Assembly: GCA_951812995.1 (NCBI GenBank) | Contig: CATOTD010000003.1 | Coordinates: 216,825-280,824, forward strand | Source of the DNA: an uncultured Gammaproteobacteria bacterium | GTDB taxonomy: Bacteria; Pseudomonadota; Gammaproteobacteria; Eutrophobiales; Eutrophobiaceae | DNA: 64,000 nucleotides | Reading direction: 5' to 3' | Shown here: in pieces, positions 1-9,267 of the stretch | Position numbering within the stretch: position 1 is the stretch's first letter | Layout of the letters: each line of letters opens with the position of its first letter | The notes under the pieces: generated by a model | Told to the model about the DNA's origin: nothing | What the model saw: the letters and a program-made list of their open reading frames with translations, nothing else | Databases searched by the model: none | Made by a program: the position numbers and the translations under genes

Positions 1-491
1 GCCAAGACGACCAAGGAGGGTGAGGAGGATACTGGCCTTGTCGATATTTCGGTTCCCCACTTTGGGTACAAGAACCACGTGTCCATTGACCGCAAATGGC
101 GCTTCATCCGGGGTGAGACTGGCACGAATGCGGCTCGCTACGACGGGCATGAACGCTCCTCGGTTCTGGACGAGACAAACAGCTCGAAGGCGGTTTGGGC
201 CGATACCAGGTACCGCTCGGCCAGGAATGAGGCTTGGCTGAAGGCGCAAGGGTACCGCTCACATATCCATCGCAAGAAGCCACGCGGCAAACCCATGGCC
301 AGGCATATTCGCCGGGGCAACGCGACACGCTCCGCCATCCGCGCCTGTGTTCGGCTACGAGAAAGGGCCCCATGGCTCTGACCATCCGCTCAATCGGCCA
401 AACCCGTGCGAAGGCCCGCATGACCATGGCCAACCTGAGCTACAACTTCCGCCGTCTGATTTTCCACGAGCGACGACAGGCCACAGCCTGA
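1..491 (+). pseudogene. IS5-family transposase, 3' part, frameshifted
   Basis: The reading frame entering at base 1 encodes the C-terminal half of a DDE transposase of the IS5 family, with the second catalytic Asp in VWADTRYRS. After SAIRACV the family sequence continues in another frame (FGYEKGP, then MALTIRSIG). The stretch that should carry the catalytic Glu of the Y-x2-R-x3-E-x6-K signature is missing, as in the other three copies. This copy also has one extra C in the GGGCCCC run near 365, which adds a second frameshift. It cannot encode an active transposase. Confidence 0.8.
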
Positions 492-648
492 CTCCGCCCA
501 AATTCCGGAAATACCCGACCTGGCGGACCCAAACAGCGCGACACAGCCTCAAATACCACCGATCTTGACCTTCACACCCACTATGCGGGTGACAACGACT
601 GGTGCTCGCGTCAAAATCCATCCAGAATCAGCGTTGTTCGAGGTCTCC
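1..648 (+). mobile_element. IS5-family element, copy 1 (cut by window start)
   Basis: This is the 3' half of a roughly 1.3-kb IS5-type element that is present four times in the window. Its right end, reading GAGGTCTCC at 640-648, matches the ends of the other copies. The full copies show imperfect terminal inverted repeats of the form GGARRCCTCKAAMAAC. The insertion lies inside an IS256-type element: the base after 648 continues a sequence that is found uninterrupted on the minus strand near 11440. The left end and any target duplication are outside the window. Confidence 0.85.
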
Positions 649-1527
649 AGATTCTCAGTCTCTATGCCAAAGGCAATACCACCTGTGACATTGTCGCGCT
701 GTTTCAGGAAATGTAGGGCGTGGCGGTCTCAACCAGTCTGCTCTCGCGCGTGACAGCAAAGGTGATTGCGTGGCAATCGGCCACTGGTGCTGATATACCC
801 CAGCGCATACCTTGACTGCATAGTCGTTAAAATCCGCCAGGACAAGAAAGTCATCAACAAGGCTGTCTATCTGGCACTGGGCGTGAACCTGGACGGGCAC
901 AAAGCGCTTTTAGGGCTGTGGCTGTCAGAGCACGAAGGTGCCAAGTTCTGGCTCAATGTCTTGACCGAACTCCATAACCGCGGTGTACGAGACATCCTGA
1001 TTGCCTGTGTTGACGGGCTCAAGAGTTTTCCTGATCTCATCAATACCGTCTACCCGCAAACCCGCATCTGGCGTTGCATTGTGCATAGGATCAGGCACGC
1101 GATGCAGTATGTTACCTGGAAGGACTACAAGGCGGTTGTAGTCGACTTGTAGCAAATCTACCAGTCAGCTACGGAGGCGGAAGCACTGTTGGTGCTTGAT
1201 GTCTTTGGTGACGAATGGGATGCCAAATACCCTAAGACCAGCCGTTCCTGGCAGAGTCATTGGCAGAACCTCAACACCCTGTTTGATTACCCGCAGGACT
1301 TGCGCAAGGCAATCTATACCACCAACGCCATTGCATCGCTCAACAGCGTCATCAGGAAAGCCATCAAAAAACGTAAGTTGTTCCCAACCGATGACGCTAC
1401 CAGAAAGGTGAGCTATCTGGCCATTCAAGATGCATCAAAGCAGTGGACTATGTCGATTAAATATTGGAAACCAGCGATGAATCGCTTTATGATCGAATTC
1501 GAAGACCGACTAAAGGACTTCGTTTAA
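649..1527 (+). pseudogene. IS256-family transposase (type B), disrupted
   Basis: Translated pieces match IS256-family transposases: SLYAKGNTTCDIVALFQEM, YLDCIVVKIRQDKKVINKAV, LNVLTELHNRG, then YTTNAIASLNSVIRKAIKKR and RFMIEFEDRL. The frame is broken by a TAG after FQEM (about 713), by a frameshift near 775 around AWQS/RPLVLIYP, and by a TAG at 1150. In the third catalytic region the family motif TTNAIESLN reads TTNAIASLN, so the catalytic Glu is replaced by Ala. The first two lesions also occur in the type-B copy at 11207-11753. Confidence 0.8.
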
Positions 1528-1546
1528 CCAACGGCAGTTACACAGA
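649..1546 (+). mobile_element. IS256-family element type B, 3' part
   Basis: This is the 3' portion of an IS256-type (mutator-like) element, broken at its left by the IS5 insertion ending at 648. The right end is near 1531-1546, where GGCAGTTACACAG resembles the outer end of the other type-B copy near 11793-11806 (AGCAGTTACACAG). The two ends form the inverted repeats of this element. Only this side of the element is present here; the other copy carries the 5' side. Confidence 0.7.
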
Positions 1547-1592
1547 ATTCGGGAAAGGATCGACTAATACGCGACTGAACCTTATACGTTTT

Positions 1593-1623
1593 TTGATAAT
1601 CACATAAAAAATTGGGCTATAAT
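1593..1623 (+). promoter_or_regulatory. Promoter for the metal-efflux operon
   Basis: A perfect TATAAT lies at 1618-1623 with TTGATA at 1593-1598, giving a 19-base spacer that is slightly long. The first base of the ATG at 1630 is seven bases after the -10 box, so transcription would start at or very near the start codon. The first message of the operon may therefore be leaderless. The spacer length makes the -35 assignment less certain than the -10. Confidence 0.5.
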
Positions 1624-1629
1624 GGCACT

Positions 1630-2055
1630 ATGTTGATCTCATTGAAAAATAAGCGGCACAAAATCGTATCCGTTACGTTGCCCCTGTTTGTGGGTAGTTG
1701 GTTGTTACTATTGTGCCAGACTTGTTTTGCGGCAAATAATGAAATCCGTGCGCATAATCAACCGCTAGCGGCGATAACTGATTCATGCCATGCGCCATTG
1801 CCTGTTGATACAGCACTTGAGGCTACCCATGCACATTGTTCAGGTGTTTGTGACTGTGATGACAATATTGTCACGCTGAACACTGAAAAGAGTGCTGATG
1901 CAAGCGGAAAAATTAAACACGCATCCGATTCATATACCTATGTCGTATCCCAAATAACATTATCCAATCGGTCGCCGCCTGCCTATCACATTTATAATAC
2001 CCCTGAACGGGCAATTTTTTTGCCTTGGCAACACTACGCCGTACTTCTGATTTAA
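1630..2055 (+). CDS. Small secreted Cys/His-rich protein of unknown function
   Basis: I do not recognise a family. The 141-residue product starts with a basic N-terminus and a hydrophobic stretch (about residues 12-30, ending near CFA-AN) that looks like a Sec signal peptide with an Ala-x-Ala type cleavage site. The mature part is short and contains a cluster of Cys, His and Asp residues around HAHCSGVCDCDD (about residues 67-78), which could bind a soft or divalent metal. It is the first gene before the CusCBA-like operon, in the same orientation, and has its own promoter. By position it could be a periplasmic metal-binding or sensing partner of the pump, but that is inference. The upstream in-frame TTG at 1612 is less likely because it overlaps the -10 box. 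Confidence 0.6.
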   Translation: MLISLKNKRHKIVSVTLPLFVGSWLLLLCQTCFAANNEIRAHNQPLAAITDSCHAPLPVDTALEATHAHCSGVCDCDDNIVTLNTEKSADASGKIKHASDSYTYVVSQITLSNRSPPAYHIYNTPERAIFLPWQHYAVLLI

Positions 2056-2128
2056 ACACCCACAGTCTATTGTCTACGCTGATTGCGCATTCAATCAGTT
2101 GTTTTTTATCTACATTAGAGGTGTGTTT

Positions 2129-3391
2129 ATGTCTGCTTATCAGTTTATAAAATGTATTAATGTATTTTTAATCTTTATTACGCCAGTGGGTGCATTTGCC
2201 AACGATCTAACATTAGCAGAAGCGGAACAGATCGCGTTGCACTCTGACTTTATTACCCAGAAACTTAAAACGCGCGCAGCAAGTCTCGGCGAACGCGCCA
2301 TTGCCGATGGGCAATTACCCGATCCCAGGATCAAGTTTGGGATTATCAATATGCCGGTCGTCAGCTTTGACCGTAGTCAGCAACCGATAACACAGCTTCA
2401 ATTCGGTCTACAACAATCATTTCCGCGCGGCCGCACGTTACATTATAAAAGTCTTCAAACACAGGCCGTAGCAAGTATTGATGAGGCACTGGCTTTCGAT
2501 CGAGAAAAGCAGGTATTGCGTTCATTGCGCAATATTTATCTTGATTTATATTTAAACATTAATACTGAATCTATCCTCCAGCAAAATAGAGATTTATTTA
2601 TACAAATGCTGGATATTACGCAACGTCAATATGCGGCGGGTAGAGATAACCAACACGATGTCCTGAATGCGCAGCTTGAATTAGCACTCATGGATGACCG
2701 TATTGCCGAGATCACGGGTGCTAAAGACATCGCATTGGCGGAGTTGGCAAAATGGATCGGTGTGCTGGAGGCGCAAAGGCCGCTACCCACCAATTTCCCG
2801 GAATTACCACCATTATTAACGTTGGATCAGATGCTTTCAGATCTGCAAAATCATCCACTCATACAGGTCGAGAATGCCCATATTAATGTCAATAATCAAC
2901 GTATCAAGATTGCCGAAGAACAATATAAACCGGGTTGGATGCTGGATGTTACTTATGGCGAACGTATCGGTAATAGCGTTGATGGGAGTAGTCGGGATGA
3001 TTTAGTATCGGCCATGCTCATAGTTGACTTGCCGCTATTTACCGATAGACGACAAGATAAACGCCTGGCTGCCAGCAAATTACAAAATACGGCGGCACAC
3101 TATGCACGTAGTGATCGCTTATTAGAGCTCAGACGACAGGTTGAAAAGGAATATGCCCATTGGGTGCGCCTAAAACAACGTTTTGAACTCTATAAAACGC
3201 GGGCCATTATCGATGCGGCACAAAATTCAGAATCAACACTAAAGGCCTATCAGAATGACCTAACCGATTTCACAACGCTGATGCGGGCGCGATTAACCGA
3301 GTTGAATATACAAATCAACATGTTGCAAATCCGCATCAATCATGCCAAATCACAGGCTAATCTGCTGTATTTCGCAAGGACGGCATCATGA
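2129..3391 (+). CDS. TolC-family outer membrane efflux protein (CusC-like)
   Basis: Outer-membrane channel subunit of a tripartite heavy-metal efflux system. The 420-residue protein has an N-terminal signal peptide (hydrophobic to about residue 22, VGAFAND) and the two helical repeats typical of TolC-like outer membrane factors, for example the LTLAEAEQIAL start and the QRQYAAGRDNQHDVLNAQLEL segment. The start is taken at ATG 2129 because AGAGGTG lies just upstream; an in-frame TTG at 2099 is an alternative. The stop overlaps the start of the adaptor gene by four bases (ATGA), so the two are translationally coupled. The channel itself gives no metal specificity; that comes from the neighbours. 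Confidence 0.85.
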   Translation: MSAYQFIKCINVFLIFITPVGAFANDLTLAEAEQIALHSDFITQKLKTRAASLGERAIADGQLPDPRIKFGIINMPVVSFDRSQQPITQLQFGLQQSFPRGRTLHYKSLQTQAVASIDEALAFDREKQVLRSLRNIYLDLYLNINTESILQQNRDLFIQMLDITQRQYAAGRDNQHDVLNAQLELALMDDRIAEITGAKDIALAELAKWIGVLEAQRPLPTNFPELPPLLTLDQMLSDLQNHPLIQVENAHINVNNQRIKIAEEQYKPGWMLDVTYGERIGNSVDGSSRDDLVSAMLIVDLPLFTDRRQDKRLAASKLQNTAAHYARSDRLLELRRQVEKEYAHWVRLKQRFELYKTRAIIDAAQNSESTLKAYQNDLTDFTTLMRARLTELNIQINMLQIRINHAKSQANLLYFARTAS

Positions 3392-4659
3392 AAAACCGAA
3401 TCCTCTTTTTTATTATCATGGCTATCACACTGGTAGTCGGCATTTTGATTGAAAATAAATTCAAATTTTCTTCAATAGTTTTTCAATCGAATACAAACCT
3501 TGATGATGTCGCTAATCTTTCCAATCGGACACCCAAAGAGAAAAAAATCAAGTATTGGGCGGCACCTATGGATCCGGATTATCGTCGTGATGCACCGGGG
3601 CTATCGCCTATGGGCATGGATCTGATCCCGGTTTATGAAGATGCTGAAGAGGACCTGGACGGGGAACTATCTATCGTCAAGATACGGCCAGAAGTGGTTC
3701 ATAATCTTGGTGTGCGGGTAGCGAACGTAGCGCGTGGGACCTTGTGGAAAAGGATTGATACGGTCGGTTATATCGACTATGACGAAACCCGCATCAATCA
3801 TATTCATACCCGCACAGAAGGTTGGATAGAAAAATTGCAAGTGCGCGCTGAGGGTGAGCAGGTTAAACGGGGACAACTTTTATTTGAGCTGTATTCTCCG
3901 CCATTGGTCAATGCACAAGAAGAATATCTACAAGCATTGGCGAGTGGCAACCTGCGCTTGGCGCACGCATCACAAGAAAAACTTGCGGCACTGGGTATCT
4001 CAAAAACACAGATTGATCAATTGGAGAAAGATAAAAAAATTACCCAAAACATTCGTTTTTATGCCTCTCAATCGGGCATTCTGATAAATCTTGGTGTGCG
4101 TGAAGGGATGTATATTAAACCAGAGACGCAAATTATAAGTATTGCTAATCTTGATACTATCTGGTTATTGGCTGAAGTCTTTGAACGACAAGCAAATTGG
4201 GTAGCGACCGGGCAACGTGCCGAAGCGAAACTACCTTCAATGCCGGGTGTCGTCTGGAGAGGAATCGTTGAGTATATCTATCCGGATCTGAACCCCGTGA
4301 CGCGCACCCTGCGCGTTCGATTGCGTTTTGATAATACAACAGGAAAATTGAAACCGAATATGTATTCTCATGTCACGATTTTCGCTGGCGAAAAAAAAGA
4401 CATTATCAGCATCCCGCGTGCAGCCTTGATTCGTGATGCTGAGCAAGCGCGGGTTATAAAGGTACTTGGCGATGGGCGTTTCCGGGCACAGACGGTTGTC
4501 GCCGGCATGGAAAGTGGTGACCGCATTGAAATTATGTCTGGGTTAACAGATGGTGATGAAGTGGTTATTTCTGCACAATTTCTGATTGATTCTGAGTCTA
4601 ACCTCAAAGCCAGTCTAAATCGTATGCAAACTGTGGCAGACGAAATGAGTGAAGAATAG
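3388..4659 (+). CDS. cusB: Heavy-metal RND efflux adaptor (CusB-like)
   Basis: Periplasmic adaptor joining the inner membrane pump to the outer membrane channel. It is 423 residues long, with one N-terminal membrane anchor (about residues 4-21). Next comes a short heavy-metal-binding segment with the pattern YWAAPMDPDYRRDAPG and SPMGMDLIPVYED (about residues 51-81), which is characteristic of CusB-type adaptors and rich in Met. The barrel-sandwich and helical hairpin regions follow (GWIEKLQVRAEGEQVKRGQ, SPPLVNAQEEYLQAL). The gene overlaps the TolC-like gene and is three bases from the pump gene. Copper/silver or a related cation is the likely substrate; the exact metal cannot be read from the sequence. 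Confidence 0.88.
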   Translation: MKNRILFFIIMAITLVVGILIENKFKFSSIVFQSNTNLDDVANLSNRTPKEKKIKYWAAPMDPDYRRDAPGLSPMGMDLIPVYEDAEEDLDGELSIVKIRPEVVHNLGVRVANVARGTLWKRIDTVGYIDYDETRINHIHTRTEGWIEKLQVRAEGEQVKRGQLLFELYSPPLVNAQEEYLQALASGNLRLAHASQEKLAALGISKTQIDQLEKDKKITQNIRFYASQSGILINLGVREGMYIKPETQIISIANLDTIWLLAEVFERQANWVATGQRAEAKLPSMPGVVWRGIVEYIYPDLNPVTRTLRVRLRFDNTTGKLKPNMYSHVTIFAGEKKDIISIPRAALIRDAEQARVIKVLGDGRFRAQTVVAGMESGDRIEIMSGLTDGDEVVISAQFLIDSESNLKASLNRMQTVADEMSEE

Positions 4660-4662
4660 ATT

Positions 4663-7600
4663 ATGATTGCACAAATCATACGCTGGTCAATCAATAATCG
4701 GTTGCTGATTATGCTCGTTGCCATTGTCGTTGCGATAGGTGGCACCTATACCCTAAAGCGAACACCCGTAGATGCAATACCGGACCTGTCTGATGTGCAA
4801 ATCATTATCAAAACCTCTTTCCTCGGACAGGCACCTCAAGTTGTTGAAGATCAGATAACCTATCCACTCACAACCGCCATGTTGTCAGTGCCTCATGCCG
4901 TCACAGTCCGCGGCTATTCTTTTTTTGGCGACTCCTATGTCTATGTTATTTTTGCCGAGGGCACCGATCTGTATTGGGCACGATCACGTGTACTTGAGTA
5001 TTTAAGCCAGGTTGCCGACCGCTTGCCAACAGGTGTGAAACCAGAGCTCGGACCGGATGCGACAGGTGTCGGTTGGATATATGAATATGCCTTGGTTGAT
5101 CGCACGGGCAATCACGACTTGTCGCAACTGCGATCATTACAAGACTGGTTTCTTAAATATGAATTACAAACTATCCCGGGTGTTGCCGAAGTCGCCACTA
5201 TTGGTGGCATGGTTAAGCAATATCAGGTTGTCGTCGACCCTGACCAACTACGTGCTTACGATATTCCCATAGCAACAATCAGCAGTGCTATCAAAAATGC
5301 CAGTCAAGAAGCGGGGGCATCGGTTATTGAAATGGCAGAAGCTGAATATATGGTCAGGGTCACAGGTTATATCACGGGCCTGGAAGAGCTGCGTAATATC
5401 CCACTCGGAGTCAATGCGCGAGGGACACCCGTACTACTCAATGATGTAGCGCAAGTGCATATCGGACCGCAGTTACGCCGTGGTATTGCGGAGCTGAATG
5501 GTGAAGGTGAGGTTGTCGGCGGTGTTATCGTTATGCGTTGGGGGGAAAATGCAAAAGACGTAATTGATGCCGTTAAAGATAAACTAAAAGCGTTACGACA
5601 CAGTTTGCCCGCCAGCGTTGAAATTGTTGAGACCTATGACCGTTCCGACTTAATTGAACGCGCAACTGACACATTAAAAAACGCACTACTTGATGAACTG
5701 GCACTCGTAGCACTGGTGTGTATTGTATTTCTACTGCATGTTCGCTCGGCCCTGGTTGTTATTATCAGCCTTCCGCTTGGGATATTAATGGCATTTATCA
5801 TCATGTATGCCCAAGGCATCAATGCCAATATCATGTCTTTGGGAGGGATTGCTATTGCGATTGGTGTCATGGTTGATGCGGCTATCGTAATGATTGATAA
5901 CGTCCATAAACATATCGCGCACAACAAAGATAAAGCCGATCATTGGCGATTGATCATCGCTGCAACGACTGAAGTTGGCCCGCCACTTTTCTTTTCACTG
6001 CTGATAACCGGGCTCAGTGTATTGCCGGTTTTTACGTTGCAGGCGCAAGAGGGCCGTATGTTTTCGCCGCTGGCCTATACCTGGCTTTATACAATGTTGT
6101 CGGCAACCATACTTGCTATAACCATTATTCCAGTATTGCTTGGCTATTTTATAAAAGGTCGCGTTAGCGCATCAGAAAAAAACATCATTACGCGCCTATT
6201 AATCCGCCTCTACAGGCCGACCGTACATTGTGTGCTACGTTTTCCAACGGCTGTTGTACTGCTCGCCTTAATGATTATGGCGATAGGACTTTGGCCATTC
6301 ACGCAACTCGGTAGTGAGTTTATGCCTGATTTAGATGAAGGTGATTTGATGTATATGCCGACAACATTGCCGGCTATCTCGATTGGCAAGGCGCAACAAA
6401 TTTTACAACAGACAGATAAGTTGATTCGCACCGTCGCCGAAGTGGATACCGTATTTGGCAAGATTGGTCGGGCGGATACGGCCACTGATCCAGCACCCTT
6501 GACCATGATTGAAACACTGATCCGTCTGAAGCCGCGTGATGAATGGCGTGCAGGCATGACGCTTGACAAACTAAAAGCAGAGCTTAATGCTGTCGTCAAG
6601 TTACCTGGTATTACCAACGCTTGGGTGATGCCGATTAAAACCCGTATCGACATGTTGGCGACCGGGATCAAAACACCTGTCGGCATCAAAATAGCGGGGG
6701 CTGATCTGAATGTGATTGAAAATATCGGTCGTCAGATTGAACAGGCATTGATCGATGTACCAGGTACCGCTTCGGTTTATGCCGAGCGGGTTGCCGGGGG
6801 TCGTTATCTGACGATCGATATCAACCGCACTGATGCCGCGCGATTAGGGCTGAACATCAGCGATATTCAAGATATCGTGCGCACCGCAGTCGGTGGGGTG
6901 AATGTTGCTGAAACCGTTGAAGGACTCGAGCGTTACCCGATTAATATCCGCTATCCACATGAATTTCGTGATTCTCTTGAACGATTACGTCTGTTGCCCA
7001 TCATCACACCGACCGGTGCCAGAATCCCCTTAGGCGATGTTGCATCAATTAATGTGACAGATGGCCCACCGATGATCAAAAGTGAGAATGCACGTATCAA
7101 TGGCTGGATTTTTGTTGATACCAAAGATCGTGATCTTGGTAGTTATGTGCATGATGCACGCGCACATATTGCCAATACCGTAGCACTCCCGCCTGGTTAT
7201 TCAATCAGCTGGGCCGGCCAATATGAATATCTGCTACGGGCAATGAAACGTCTCAGCATTGTTATACCCGCGACCTTCTGCATTATATTTTTACTACTTT
7301 ATTTGAACTTCGGAAAGTTAGGTGATGTATTTTTGATTATGGGATTTTTGCCTTTTGCGTTTGGTGGCGGTGCCTGGTTTTTATATGTGTTGGATTACAA
7401 TCTATCTGTAGCTGTCGGTGTTGGATTCATCGCACTGGCAGGCATAGCGGTGCAAGATAGTGTGCTCATGCTTGAATTTCTGAATAAAGCGATGCGTCCA
7501 TCCGAATCTTCACCAAGCAACTTGCATAAAAGCGCATTGATTGAGCGCATTACCGAGGCTGCAAGCCAGCGCGTCCGACCGATCATCATGACGACCTGTT

Positions 7601-7779
7601 CGACCATTGCCGGATTGCTGCCCATTATGTTCATCAATGGCACCGGTGCGGAGATCATGACCCGTGTCGCAGCACCGATGATAGGTGGCATGGTAAGTTC
7701 AACCTTATTAACGTTGATAGTGATACCGGCGGTGTATTTTATTTGCAAGACATACATACTGAAGCGTGGGCGGTTATGA
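4663..7779 (+). CDS. cusA: Heavy-metal RND efflux pump, inner membrane (CusA/CzcA family)
   Basis: Proton-driven inner membrane transporter of the heavy-metal efflux subfamily of RND pumps. Its 1038 residues match the usual length. It begins IIRWSINNRLLIML with a first membrane helix and then the motif PVDAIPDLSDVQ, typical of CusA/CzcA. Met residues sit where CusA carries export ligands: M554 in EFMPDLDEGDLMYM and M664 in TRIDMLATGI, which favours monovalent copper/silver over zinc/cobalt. Two blocks of membrane helices are visible (about residues 340-510 and 865-1030). Start at ATG 4663, three bases after cusB. No CusF chaperone or two-component regulator is present nearby. A different cation specificity remains possible. 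Confidence 0.88.
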   Translation: MIAQIIRWSINNRLLIMLVAIVVAIGGTYTLKRTPVDAIPDLSDVQIIIKTSFLGQAPQVVEDQITYPLTTAMLSVPHAVTVRGYSFFGDSYVYVIFAEGTDLYWARSRVLEYLSQVADRLPTGVKPELGPDATGVGWIYEYALVDRTGNHDLSQLRSLQDWFLKYELQTIPGVAEVATIGGMVKQYQVVVDPDQLRAYDIPIATISSAIKNASQEAGASVIEMAEAEYMVRVTGYITGLEELRNIPLGVNARGTPVLLNDVAQVHIGPQLRRGIAELNGEGEVVGGVIVMRWGENAKDVIDAVKDKLKALRHSLPASVEIVETYDRSDLIERATDTLKNALLDELALVALVCIVFLLHVRSALVVIISLPLGILMAFIIMYAQGINANIMSLGGIAIAIGVMVDAAIVMIDNVHKHIAHNKDKADHWRLIIAATTEVGPPLFFSLLITGLSVLPVFTLQAQEGRMFSPLAYTWLYTMLSATILAITIIPVLLGYFIKGRVSASEKNIITRLLIRLYRPTVHCVLRFPTAVVLLALMIMAIGLWPFTQLGSEFMPDLDEGDLMYMPTTLPAISIGKAQQILQQTDKLIRTVAEVDTVFGKIGRADTATDPAPLTMIETLIRLKPRDEWRAGMTLDKLKAELNAVVKLPGITNAWVMPIKTRIDMLATGIKTPVGIKIAGADLNVIENIGRQIEQALIDVPGTASVYAERVAGGRYLTIDINRTDAARLGLNISDIQDIVRTAVGGVNVAETVEGLERYPINIRYPHEFRDSLERLRLLPIITPTGARIPLGDVASINVTDGPPMIKSENARINGWIFVDTKDRDLGSYVHDARAHIANTVALPPGYSISWAGQYEYLLRAMKRLSIVIPATFCIIFLLLYLNFGKLGDVFLIMGFLPFAFGGGAWFLYVLDYNLSVAVGVGFIALAGIAVQDSVLMLEFLNKAMRPSESSPSNLHKSALIERITEAASQRVRPIIMTTCSTIAGLLPIMFINGTGAEIMTRVAAPMIGGMVSSTLLTLIVIPAVYFICKTYILKRGRL

Positions 7780-7854
7780 GTCATTATGTAAAATACAACA
7801 AGCAGATAACAAGCGCGGCCGCATCGGCTACGGCAAGCAGGTTGTTATGTGGGT

Positions 7855-7961
7855 TGAGTCGAGTAGAGTGTAGTATGGGTTAGGTGTAGTCGAGTCGAGT
7901 ATGGTGTGGGTCGGGCCGAGTCGAGTGTGAGTTGGTCGAGTCGGATCGAGTCGAGACGAGT
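7855..7961. repeat. GAGTC-rich degenerate simple repeat
   Basis: About 105 bases built from degenerate GAGT/TCGAGT units, with five GAGTC pentamers, starting 75 bases after the pump gene and running up to the IS5 copy at 7963. No gene is visible in 7780-7962. The composition is unlike both the neighbouring genes and the IS5 element. It is not a CRISPR array: there are no spacers or long identical repeats. Confidence 0.7.
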
Positions 7962-7962
7962 T

Positions 7963-9261
7963 GGAGACCTCGAACAACGCTGATTCTGGATGGATTTTGA
8001 CGCGAGCACCAGTCGTTGTCACCCGCATAGCAGGTATGGAGGGCAAGATCGGTGGTATCTGAGGCTGTGTCGTGCTGCTTGGGTCCGCCAGGGCGGGTAT
8101 TTCCGGAATTTGGGCGGAGTCAGGCTGTGGCCTGTCGTCGCTCGTGGAAAATCAGACGGCGGAAGTTGTAGCTCAGGTTGGCCATGGTCATGCGGGCCTT
8201 CGCACGGGTTTGGCCGATTGAGCGGATGGTCAGAGCCATGGGCCCTTTCTCGTAGCCGAACACAGGCGCGGATGGCGGAGCGTGTCGCGTTGCCCCGACG
8301 AATATGCCTGGCCATGGGTTTGCCGCGTGGCTTCTTGCGATGGATATGTGAGCGGTACCCTTGCGCCTTCAGCCAAGCCTCATTCCTGGCCGAGCGGTAC
8401 CCGGTATCGGCCCAAACAGCCTTCGAGCTGTTTGTCTCGTCCAGAACCGAGGAGCGTTCATGCCCGTCGTAGCGAGCCGCATTCGTGCCAGTCTCACCCC
8501 GGATGAAGCGCCATTTGCGGTCAATGGACACGTGGTTCTTGTACCCAAAGTGCGGAACCGAAATATCGACAAGGCCAGTATCCTCCTCGCCCTCCTTGGT
8601 CGTCTTGGCCTTTGAATACTTGACCGTCCAACGCGCATCGGTGTCTTTCTGCGCTGCCTTGGACAGATCATCGGGCCAGATGTCAGACGCGGCCTCACCT
8701 GCCTTGGCGCGCGCTTTCTCTTCTTTCGTCATCCGCTGGCGCGGGGCAAAGACCAACGTGGCATCCACAATCTGACCGCCGGTCGGTTTGTATCCCCGCG
8801 CGCAGAGCTGAGCTTCAAACGCGGCAAACAGGGCCTTGCAGACACCCGCCTGGGTCAGCTTCTCTCTGAAAAGCCAGATCGTCTTCTGATCAGGTGTCGG
8901 CTCCCCAATTTAAAATCCCAGGAAACGCAACCAACTGAAACGGTCACGAATGAGAAACTCCATCCGCTCATCGCTCAGATTGTGCATCGAGGCCAACACC
9001 AGCACCTTGAACATCACAACGGCATCATAGGGCGGACGACCACCTTTGGGACGTTCCCCATAGCCAAGCGTTTCAACAAGAACTGGGCGAAACACTTCGA
9101 AATCAACGTGCCGCTCCAAAACCTCAAGCGGATCTCCCATCGCCGAAAGCCGCGCCAAATGATCCGTCAAATCAAACAATCCAGGTGCGTGCATCAACAA
9201 AATCCTCCCACATCAAGTGAATCAGACCGTACCACAAAATGCACGGTTTTTAGAGGCTTCC
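7963..9261 (-). mobile_element. IS5-family element, copy 2 (full length)
   Basis: A 1299-base element whose ends read GGAGACCTC at 7963 and GAGGCTTCC at 9253-9261, the imperfect inverted repeats shared with the other copies. Flanks are AGTT on the left and AATT on the right, so there is no exact 4-base target duplication. The element separates the GAGTC repeat from an IS3 remnant. Both its ends and length agree with the copy at 12309-13607. Confidence 0.88.
8120..9194 (-). pseudogene. IS5-family transposase, dead copy
   Basis: The protein would start at 9194 (MHAPGLFDLTDHLARL) and end at 8120 (HERRQATA). It carries the first two catalytic Asp regions (IVDATLV and VWADTGYRS). Two lesions kill it. 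A private C-to-T change turns the Gln codon after RFLGF (near 8911) into TAA. The frameshifting deletion common to all copies falls at SAIRACV/FGYEK and removes the Glu of the DDE triad. Confidence 0.82.
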
Positions 9262-9267
9262 AATTGA

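Noticed and set aside
6210..6689. Minus-strand open frame of 159 codons inside cusA
   Set aside because: Shadow of the pump gene with no ribosome site or family match.
7855..7961. Possible CRISPR or tandem-repeat gene
   Set aside because: Units are 4-6 bases, degenerate, without spacers or a coding frame.
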